Under the pieces are notes generated by a model. That model saw only the letters and a program-made list of their open reading frames with translations, was not told the origin of the DNA and made no database searches. The translations under genes and the position numbers were made by a program. DNA of 64,000 nt from Corydoras sp. C115 (Eukaryota; Chordata; Actinopteri; Siluriformes; Callichthyidae), in contig JAFMOC010000038.1 of the NCBI GenBank assembly GCA_019802505.1, forward strand, positions 4,802,001-4,866,000, read 5' to 3'. Every line of letters starts with the position of its first letter. The stretch's first letter is position 1. Below are positions 46,517 through 57,100 of this stretch, in pieces.

Positions 46517-46518
<2 letters not shown>
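45431..46518. other. Unique stretch in the predicted TLR3 intron 1
   Basis: Two palindromic CRE sites TGACGTCA lie at 45643-45650 and 45661-45668. Near 46285, GTGTCCCAAAT and GCACTATTTAGTGGGC resemble a fish DNA-transposon repeat. No coding frame. Confidence 0.45.

Positions 46519-46563
<45 letters not shown>
46519..46563 (+). repeat. (GT)n microsatellite
   Basis: About 22 units, directly before a reversed SINE tail. Confidence 0.95.
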
Positions 46564-46565
<2 letters not shown>

Positions 46566-46772
46566 CACCCATCCAATATCTTCCGCATAATCCTCTGCTA
46601 AGGTCATGGAGGGGTTGCCCATGCCCATCCGGGGAGAACGTTTCGGCTGCTGGGCAGATACACCCAGGGCAGGACATGGTTTCCATCGCTGGGCATACAC
46701 TCACACAGACATACACACACACACACACACACACACACTATACGGGGCAATTTAGAACATTTCATTGAATTC
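46566..46772 (-). mobile_element. SINE, tail half
   Basis: CCATCCAATATCTTCCGC to GGGGCAATTTAGAAC. Confidence 0.85.
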
Positions 46773-46780
46773 TTGCGACT

Positions 46781-47012
46781 GCGGCATGGTGGCAAAGTGG
46801 TTAACATGTTCTCCTCTCAGCGCTGGGGATTGCATACTCTAAATTGGCCCATATAGAGTGTGTTTGTGTGAGTGAGTGTGTCTAGTGATAGATTGGCGCC
46901 CTGTCCTGGGTATATCTGCCCAGCGCCCAAGACGTTCTCCTCTGGATGGGCATGAGGAACCCCCCCACGACCCTAGTAGAGGATAAAGCAGAAGATAATG
47001 AATGAATGAATG
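46781..47012 (+). mobile_element. SINE with large central deletion
   Basis: TGCGGCATGGTGGC to (GAAT)n. Confidence 0.87.
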
Positions 47013-47078
47013 TTTTTGGATTGTGGGAAGAAACCGGGCATGGAAACTGAGATTTGAACCTGGATCCCTATATATATA

Positions 47079-47092
<14 letters not shown>

Positions 47093-47163
<71 letters not shown>
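47093..47163. repeat. (AT)n microsatellite
   Basis: About 35 units. Confidence 0.95.
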
Positions 47164-47167
<4 letters not shown>

Positions 47168-47261
47168 ATAATAAATTATGCAAGATACCATCTTTGTTAA
47201 AATAAAGTCCAAATATTAATTATATAGAGTACAAATAATAAAAAGTAACCATGATTTCCAA

Positions 47262-47487
47262 TTCAAATCCCAATCTGGGTGGAGTTTCCATGTTCTCCCC
47301 GTGTCCGCATGGGTTTCCTCCGGGTTCTCCGGTTTCCTCCCACAGTTCAAAAACATGGATCAATTCAATTGAGTTCTCCAAATTGCCCCATATAGAGTGT
47401 GCATGTCTGTGTGAGTGAGTGAGTGTGTGCCCAGCGATGGATTGGCGCCCTAATATAGGATAAAGCGGAAGATAATTGATGGATGTT
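47262..47487 (+). mobile_element. SINE lacking its head, next to the LINE 5' junction
   Basis: AATCCCAATCTGGG to TTGATGGATG; LINE sequence starts within a few bases. Confidence 0.87.
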
Positions 47488-50330
47488 TATAATATCAGAT
47501 TGTATTATTACTGTACAGTTAATGCACAGAACGGTTTGTAAGTCATCCGTCAGGATAGAAACATAGCCTCCGGTAAGTCTAAAGGAGGGGGACTTTGTGT
47601 GTATATTCACAACAAATGGTGTACCAACACAGAAATTGTTGTCAGTCACTGTTCCCCGGACTTGGAATTTCTGACTGTTAAATGCAGACCCTTTTACTTA
47701 CCAAGAGAGGTTACTGTGGTCATGCTAACTGTTGTTTATATCCCACCGGATGCTAATGCTAACTCGGCGCTAGCTTCTTTGTACGACAACATTAACCAGC
47801 AACAGAGTCAGTATCCTGATGCCGTACACATTATAGCGGGGGACTTCAATCATGTGGATTTAAAAACAGTGCTTCCTAAATTCTATCAGCACGTTAAGTG
47901 TGCTACCAGAGGAGCAAATACATTGGACAAGGTGTACACAAATATTAAACTAGGTTATAAAGCTACACCACTACCACATCTGGGTCAATCTGATCATTTA
48001 TCCTTATTCCTAGTCCCATCCTACACCCCCTCAGAAATAGTAATCATATCAAAACCAGAACTATTAAAACCTGGCCCAAAGGAGCCTCTGAGCAACTACA
48101 GGACTGTTTTAACAACACAAACTGGGAAGTTTTTGAAGATCAGGACTTGGATATGTTCACAGACAGTGTGCTATGCTACATAAAGAACTGCATTGACACG
48201 GTCACAGTGGACAAACATATCCGAGTATATCCCAACCAGAAGCCCTGGATGACAAAAGAGGTCCAACAGCTACTTAAAGAACGGTATGTTGCTTTCAAGT
48301 CTGGCGACAGGGCTTTTTACTGTTCGGCACGTTCCAACCTGAAACGGGGCATCAGGAAAGCAAAGGAGGACTACAAAAAGATGATTGACGAACACCTAGA
48401 AAGCAACAACACAAGACAAGTCTGGCAGGCAGTACAACACCTCACAAATTTCAAAAATAATTGGGAGATAACAAGGGGAAATGCTACACTGGCAGAGGAG
48501 CTAAATGTCTTCTTCGCACGCTTTGAGGAGCCGCAGGGAAACGACATATTGCACCCTACTGTCAACAGTAACACCCTTACTGTGAAAGAGGAGGATGTAA
48601 GACGCACACTAAAGACCATCAAACCCAAGAAAGGCGACAGGTCCTGACGGTATCACTGGGCGTGTGCTGAAGGACTGCGCTGATCAACTTTCTGGAATTC
48701 TCACTAGGATCTTTAACAGGTCACTCTCGCAATCATCCATCCCAGTGTGTCTGAAAACCTCAACCATAGTTCCGCTACCAAAGACACCACGTATAAACAG
48801 CCTTAATGACTACCGCCCAGTTGCTCTAACACCGGTGGTCATGAAGTGCTTCGAGAAACTGGTCAGGAATCACATACTTTCATTTCTTCCATCCAACTTT
48901 GACCCACATCAGTTTGCATACAGGGCTGGCAGGTCGACAGAGGACGCAGTGGTCACGGCTCTTCATACAACCTTGAACCACCTGGAGCAGCAAGGATCCT
49001 ACGCCCGACTCCTTTTTGTGGATTACAGCTCGGCCTTTAACACCATCATCCCCCACAGACTGATGTGCAAACTGTTGGACCTGGGTCTGCCTTACCACAC
49101 CTGTCTATGGATCAAAGACTTTCTGACGGGGCGCAGACAGAGGGTTAGAATAGGACCTCACACCTCCACAGCCATCAGCATTAGCACGGGTGCCCCCCAG
49201 GGCTGTGTGCTGAGTCCCCTGCTCTATACCCTCTACACCCATGACTGCACCACTTCTTACACCAGCAACACCATAGTTAAATTCGCAGACGACACCACTA
49301 TTCTGGGACTCATCTCTGGAAACGACGAGACAGCCTACCGGGATGAAGTGGAACGACTGTCATTATGGTGCACAGAAAATAACCTAAGTCTAAATACATC
49401 AAAGACGAAGGAGCTGGTCATAGATTTCAGGAAGGTGAGGAAAGACATCAAACCTATATTCATCAACGGGGACTGTGTAGAAAGAGTCACAAACTTTCGC
49501 TTCCTGGGTATCAATATCGAGGAGGACCTCACCTGGGGAGTGAACACCAAAAAACTGGCTAAGAAGGCACAGCAGAGACTCTACTTCCTGAGGACTCTCA
49601 GGAATAATAACATCAATCAGAGACTGCTGGTGTCCTTCTACCGTTCAACCATAGAGAGCATCCTCACTCACGGACTCTGTGTGTGGTTCTCCAGCTGCAC
49701 TGCAGCACAGAGAAAAGAACTACAGAGGATCGTGAGGTCTGCAGAGAAGATCATTGGATGCTCTCTACCCACCCTGGAGGATCTACACAGTTCTCGTTGT
49801 CCGCAGAGAGCTCACAAAATTATTACAGACAAAACTCACCCCGGTCACCATCTCCTAGAGCTGCTACCATCAGGTCGACGCTACAGAGCAATAAAAACAA
49901 AAACAAACCGGCTCAGAAATAGCTTTTACCCAACCGCTGTACGAACACTAAATGGTGCACTGTAAAAAAAAAAATTTTTTTACAGTCAAAATTCACTATT
50001 GAATGTGCAATTTTTGGTGGAAATTTTGAACGTGCAATAAAAAATATAAAGAAATAAACGTGCAATATATAAATATAAATACAATTCAAACTCAGGTTAT
50101 ACATTCTTACACACTATTGTAAATAAGATTCTTTCTTTCTTTCAATTTATTTTTATTTATTTTTTATTTTTTATTTTTTTCTTGTAAATTGTAAATTATA
50201 GTGTACTCTTTTAAAACTCTTTTAAATCTTTATCTGTTTAAATTTATGTATGTGACACCGAAAGTATGGCACCTTAATTTCGTTATACCTGGTATAATGA
50301 CAATAAAGATATTCTGATTCTGATTCTGAA
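47488..50330 (+). mobile_element. L2/Jockey-type LINE, 5'-truncated, frameshifted
   Basis: This non-LTR retrotransposon starts inside the endonuclease domain (GGGLCVYIHNKWC, VYIPPDANA, GDFNHVDLK, SDHLSLFLVP at 47580-48030). It continues with the connecting segment and a reverse transcriptase holding FVDYSSAFNT, GAPQGCVLSPLLY and FADDTT. Two single-base changes break the frame, one near 48050-48090 and one near 48630. The end is the short repeat ATTCTG at 50309-50329. It lies in the predicted first intron of TLR3, with its tail about 27 bases from the acceptor. Confidence 0.9.
48664..49965 (+). pseudogene. LINE reverse transcriptase frame (433 codons)
   Basis: This is the longest intact piece of the LINE protein. 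It includes the catalytic aspartates of FADDTT and the C-terminal stretch ending near LPSGRRYRAIKTKTNRLRNSF. A one-base insertion upstream (GGCGACAGG in place of the expected GCGACAGG) separates it from 48147-48647, so the full protein cannot be made. Confidence 0.85.
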
Positions 50331-50356
50331 ATCAGGTTTATGTTTGTGTCTGTCAG

Positions 50357-50824
50357 ATCAGGTGAGGTCTGCACTGAGGAGCCTTTATGGAGATTTTGAA
50401 ATCTTTGGCTCCGTCGCTTCTGCTGTGTGCCGGTGTCCTCACGCTCGGTCATGCTCTCAAATCCGAGTGCAAGGTGGAGCAGCGCTCAGCCGACTGCAGC
50501 CACATGCAGCTGAAAGCCATCCCCCAGGACCTGCCAGAGGACATCACCGCACTGGACGTGTCCCACAACCGCCTGACCGAGCTCAAACCCGAGTCACTGG
50601 TGCGATACAGGGGCCTGGTGCAGCTGGACGGCAGCTATAACAGCATCAAGTCACTGTCTGCGGGTTTGTGTCAGGCTCTGCCTGAGCTGCGGGGCCTTTG
50701 TTTGGAACACAACCAGGTGCATCTGCTGCAGGACGGCGATCTAATCGACTGCAGACGGTTAACACACCTGGACCTGACTAGTAACAGGCTGAAACTTAAA
50801 GGAGAGCCCTTTTTGCCGTTAAAG
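50357..50824 (+). CDS. tlr3: TLR3 first coding exon: signal peptide, LRRNT, first LRRs
   Basis: The acceptor TGTCTGTCAG ends at 50356. After 30 untranslated bases the ATG at 50387 opens 146 codons, ending in phase 0 before GTAGGT. The next upstream ATG (50344) lies before the acceptor and in another frame. The peptide start is hydrophobic (LAPSLLLCAGVLTLG), as a signal peptide should be. Confidence 0.9.
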
Positions 50825-52678
50825 GTAGGTCGTGAGTATGTACTTTACTTTTGGAGAAAGGGCACATGGTTAGTGATGGGGGGGGGGGGGGGGTGAACAC
50901 TGTAGCTGTAGGTTCGAGTGATGGGAGTGTGAGCAGTTTGGGCTTTATACTCATTCATTAATTCATTACCTTCCACTTAATCCTCTACTAGGGTTGTGGG
51001 GGAGGGGGGGGTTCTCCATGTCCATCCCCGTGCCTATCCAGGGGAGAACGTTTCGGGCACTGGGAAATTACACCCAGGACAGGGCGCCAATCTATCACTG
51101 GGCAAACTCAAACACAGACACACACTCAATATGGGGCTTCCCCCCATGCCCATCCTGGGGATAAGTTTCGCTGCACAAGGCGATGGAATGGGTTCCCCGT
51201 GCCCATTCCCATCCAGCGGAGAACGTTTCGGGTACTGGGCAGATACACCCAGGACAGGATGCCAATCTATCACTGGGCACACTCACTCACACACACACAC
51301 ACACACACACACACTCTATATGGGGGTTCCCCGTGCCCATCCAGGGGAGAACATTTCTGCAATCACAGGAAATGCACCTCTCTAGTTCTGTCTGTTGTCG
51401 CCAGATTATTAGATTACATTAGATTAGATTAGATTAAATTCCACTTTATTGTCATTGTGCAGAGTACAAGTACAGGGCCAATGAAATGTAGTTAGCATGG
51501 AGAGGTGAAGTGTTTAAATGTAGATTCATAATATATACATGATATAATATGAGCATAATATATACATGATATAATATGAGCATAATATATACATGATATA
51601 ATATGAGCATGATATATACATGATATATACATGATATGAGCATGATATAATATGAGCATGATATAATATGAGCATAATATATAAATGATATATACATAAT
51701 ATGAGCATGATATATACATGATATATACATAATATGAGCATGATATATACATGATATATATACATGATATGAGCATGATATAATATGAGCATGATATAAT
51801 ATGAGCATAATATATACATGATATATACATAATATGAGCATGATATATACATAATATGAGCATGATATAATATGAGCATAATATATAAATGATATATACA
51901 TAATATGAGCACGATATAATATGAGCATAAAATATACATGATATATACATAATATGAACATGATATATACATAATATGAGAATAATATATACATGATATA
52001 TACATAATATGAGAATAATATATACATGATATATACATAATATGAGCATGATATAATATGAGCATAATATATAAATGATATATACATAATATGAGCATGA
52101 TATAATATGAGCATAATATATACATGATATATACATAATATGAGAATAATATATACATGATATATACATAATATGAGCATGCTATAATATGAACATAATC
52201 TATTATGTTGCTAACACGGCTGTTACGATGCTGACTTGTCGTAGCAGGTTTAATGAGTCGACTTATCAGCCTCACCCTGTGAGTCACCTTAACCCACAGG
52301 GATGTGGCGGCGCGGCCAGCCGCCTTCTCAGATGCAGAAGTGAATTTGTTACTTTCTCCGGAACGCTGACATTTCAGTTCCAGTGAATTTCTGTCTCTCG
52401 GTTGCTTTACTGAGTGAAAGTATTTGTATGTATTTAGAGAGAAATAGAAAGGTTTCACTGATGAGTGATTAAAAAACATTCGTATTAATGTTCTGGGCGG
52501 CGCTTAGTGGTTAGCATGTTCTCCTCTCAGCGCTAGGAATTCCCGGTTCGAATCCCCATCTGGGTGGAGTTTGCATGTTCTCCCCATGTCCGTGTGGGTT
52601 TCCTCCTGGTTCTCCGGTTTCCTTCCACTGTCCAAAAACATGGATGGAAGTCAATTGAATTCTCCAAATTGCCCCATA

Positions 52679-52735
<57 letters not shown>

Positions 52736-54045
52736 TGAGTGAGTGTATGTCCAGTGATAGATTGACACCCTGTCCTGGGTGTATCTGCCCAGCGCCCGAG
52801 ACGTTCTCACCTGGATGGGCATGGGGAACTCAATTGACTTGATCCATGTGTTTGGACTGTGGGAGGAAATGGGAGAACCCAGAGGAAACCCACACAGACT
52901 TGGGGAGAACATGGAAACTCCACCCAGATGGGGATTCGAACCGGGAATCCCTAGTGCTGAGAGGAGAACATGCTAACCACTAAACCACCGTGCTGCCCCA
53001 ACCACCCAACCATTCATTCATTCATTCATTCATTCATCTTCCGCTTTATCCTCTATTAGGGTCGCGGGGGGGGGGTTCCCCATGCCCATCCAGGGGAGAA
53101 CGTTTCAGGCGCTGGGCAGATACACCCAGGACAGGGCGCCAATCTATCGCTGGGCACACACTCACTCACACAGACACACTCTATATGGGGCAATTTGGAG
53201 AATTCAATTGACTTGATCCATGTTTTTGGACTGTGGGAGGAAACCGGAGAACCCGGAGGAAACCCACGCAGACACGGGGAGAACATGGAAACTCCACTCA
53301 GATGGGGATTCGAACCGGGAATCCCTAGCGCTGAGAGGAGAACATGCTAACCAAAGTGAAGTGGTGAATGGAAAGACAAGCTAATTAACCTAAAAGCAAA
53401 GGAACCCTAGGCACCTATTACACCTACTCTGTGGTGGTACTATTGGGGTCCTCACCATTAGAGAACGTTGTACACAGTATGTAATGCAGTCCACAAACAG
53501 GCCGATAATTGGAGCAAAAGGAGGTGGGTCCAAACATCTGACTGGTTCTGCATCTGATGAACGGTTGTTGTCTGTGTCTCTGGACCTGAGCAGAACTTGA
53601 CCTGGCTGGATGTGTCCCAGAACCAGCTGACCTCTGCTCGTCTGGGCTCAACACCTCAGCTGCAGAGCCTGGAGACTCTGGTGCTCAGTGGCAACGACAT
53701 CAAGAGCCTCGTTAAAGACGACTTCTTATTCCTTAGCAACTCCTCCTCGTTTCGGACCCTGGGACTTTCCTCGCTGCCGCTGAAGAAGGTGAGAGTGCTG
53801 CAGCTGTGCAATGCAGGTGTTCTAGAGAAGGGTCCAGGAAACTTAACGTAGGAAGTTTCTGTTCCTAATGAGAGCATGCTCTGTAATGATGGTAAAAGAA
53901 CGTTTACTGAGAAATCAGATGATATAAAAAGATTAAAAAGTGCTTTACATCACTGCTAATGGTTTCTGATGCAAGCTGATAAGCAAGACATGACACTTTA
54001 TTAATAAAGTATGTTTTAAAGTGATGTATACAACAGAATCAAGCA

Positions 54046-54132
<87 letters not shown>

Positions 54133-57100
54133 CTCCTCTCAGCACTAGGGACTCACCGTGACCACATGGGTTTCCTCCCACAGTCCAAAAACATGGATCA
54201 AGATCAATTAAATGTTCCAAATTGCCCCAAATAGAGTGTGTTTGTGTGTGTGTTGGTGTGAGTGAGTGTGTGGGCATGGGATGGATGGATGGATGCAAAC
54301 CCCCACCGGGGGGGTTCCCCATGCCCATCCAGGGGAGAACGTTTCGGGCGCTGGGCAGATACACCCAGGACAGGACGCCAATCTATCACTGGACACACAC
54401 TCACTCACACAAACACACTCTATATGGGGCAATTTAGAGAATTCAATTGACCCTGATCCATGTTTTTTTGGAGTGTGGGAGGAAACCGGAGAACCCGGAA
54501 ACCCACTCAATTGGGAGTCAAGGAAACCCATGCAGACACAGGGAAAACATGGAAACTCCACCCACATTGGGATTCGAACCTGAATCCCCAGTGCTGAGAG
54601 GAGAACATGCTAACCACTAAGCCACCGTGCCACCCAGTAAGCTGCCAGTAAGTTTTTTATTACTATAATTATTATTATTATTATTATTATTTGCATGGTA
54701 TCAAAGGCCTAGAATATAAATAAGTTAGGATTCATAATATTGGCAGATTTATTATTATTTTCACAACAGTAATGTTGCATTTCCTCAAATTGTATATGAA
54801 TCCTCAAATTTGTATACAGAAGTAAAAATGTGAACTAAGAGGAACTTATTTGACTTTTGACTCACATGGACTTTGACCAAGTTTATTGACATAAGAACAA
54901 TATCACTCTTCTATGTGAACTGCAGTCAACTTGATATCATTATCTGCTTTGTTTATTATTAATACAGTGCTATAAACCAGTTCTGTACATTAAACTTAAA
55001 TGACCTCTGCTGTTAACTTTCTAAAGTCTATCCGGGTGAGGTCAGTACTCTGTGCAGGCCAGTCAAGTTCATCCACACCAAACTCTGTCCTCCATGTCTT
55101 TCTGGACCTTGTTTATTATTAATATAGTGCAATAAATATGAGCAGTTGTTCTGTACATTAAACTTAAATAACCCCTGCTGTCTTTTAGTTGTAAATATTG
55201 TGGTACCAAATGGTTGATTTACTTTATTATTTATTCTAGTGGGGGCGGCATGGTGGCTTAGTGGTTGGCATGTTCTCCTCTCAGCGCTGGGGATTCCCGG
55301 TTCGAATCCCAATCTAGGTGGAGTTTCCATGTTCTCCCCGTGTCCGCATGGGTTTCCTCCAGGTTCTCTGGTTTCCTCCCACAGTCCAAAGACATGGATC
55401 AAGGTCAATTGAATTCTCCAAATTGCCCCATATAGAGTGTGTTTGTGTGAGTGAGTGTGTGCCCAGTGATCGATTGCCGCCCTGTACTGGGTGTATCTGC
55501 CCAGCGCCCGAGACGTTCTTTACACTCGAGCACAGATTTCTCGGGTGGGGTGATAAACTTTAGTCTAGGACCCACCCCAACTTGGTTGAGCAGGTAAGAA
55601 AATAAATGTATTAATTAAACCAATCAGCAACATCACCTTAAGGTCTGCTGTAAATTGTTTTCTATTCATTTGGTTGCCTAGAAATTTATCCAAAAAAAAT
55701 TTTTTTTCAGGTGGAAAATGGCTGTTTCAAACCAATAGCCAAGTTCCAAAACGTGGTGCTGGATGGTTGTAAACTCAGCCCGAGTATCCTGAGCACAGTG
55801 TGTGAGGAGCTGAGCAACACTGCTGTGAGGAACCTGTCCCTCCAAAATGCTCAGCAAGTCACGTTAAGCAACATCACCTTTAAAGGCCTGGCCATGACGA
55901 ACCTCACCGTTCTTGATCTGACCAACAACAACATGGCCAAAATTGCCGGAGGCAGCTTTCAGTGGCTTCCTGTCCTGGAGTTCCTCTCTTTGAAGAACAA
56001 CAATATCAAACACCTGACCAAGGAGACATTTTTGGGACTAAAGAACGTAAGGGAACTCAACTTACAAGCAGCGTTAACAAAGGGTCGTGGTTCGCCGTAT
56101 CCCATTATCGGAGACTATGCCTTCGAGACGTTGGTCAGGCTGGAGTATCTGTGGATGGACCACTGTTATTTTAGGGAAATTCCTGCGAATATGTTTTCTG
56201 GACTTAGGAGTCTGAGAAAGCTTAACTTGAGTTGGAGCAGCATGGGGTTAAAGACCATCACCAACACCACCTTTGCTTCCTTAAATGGATCCCAATACTT
56301 GGGAAGTCTGAATCTGTCAGGTACAGGCCTTACAAAACTGGACTCTGAGGCATTCTCGAGCCTGAAGAACCTAACCACACTTGTTCTCAGCCACAACTTT
56401 ATCTCCCAGCAGCTTACAGGGGAAGAGTTTAAGGGTCTTGACAATGTCCAGGAAATCTACCTGTCCTACAATCAGCAGAAAATTGGGATAACATCTATGT
56501 CATTCGTTCATGTTCCCAGCCTCAGAACTCTGATGCTTGGCCTTGCCATAACCCCAAACCTTGCCATAGAACCATCTCCTTTCCGAATGCTGAGCAATCT
56601 GGCTTTCTTGGATCTCAGCAATAATAACATTGCGAACATCAACCCGGACCTGCTGGATGGACTGAAACATCTCAGAGTGCTCAAACTGCAACACAACAAC
56701 CTGGCCAGGTTCTGGAAGAACGCCAATCCCGGAGGTCCCGTGTTGTTCCTGAAGGATGCTCAGAACCTTTCGGTTCTCGAACTGGACTACAACGGGCTGG
56801 ATGAGATTCCAGTTGCAGCCTTGCAAGGGCTCTCAAAACTTAAAGAACTCAGCCTCAGTGGGAATCTGTTGAACTACTTGCACAAGTCCATCTTCGATGA
56901 CTTGCGATCCTTGCGTTTCTTGAACATGCAGAAAAACCTCTTGACCACCGTGAAGCCGGAGACCTTCAAGGTGCCGCTGTCCAACCTGACCGAGCTTCGG
57001 CTGGACCGTAACCCCTTTGACTGCACCTGTGAAAGCATCCTGTGGTTCTCCCAATGGCTCAACTCCACCAACGCCAGCGTTCCGGACGTGATCCAGAACT

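Noticed and set aside
51452..52479. Minus-strand open frames of 225-317 codons rich in Tyr, Ile, His and Cys
   Set aside because: They run through the AT-rich minisatellite in three frames at once; the repeat lacks stops, so they are not genes.
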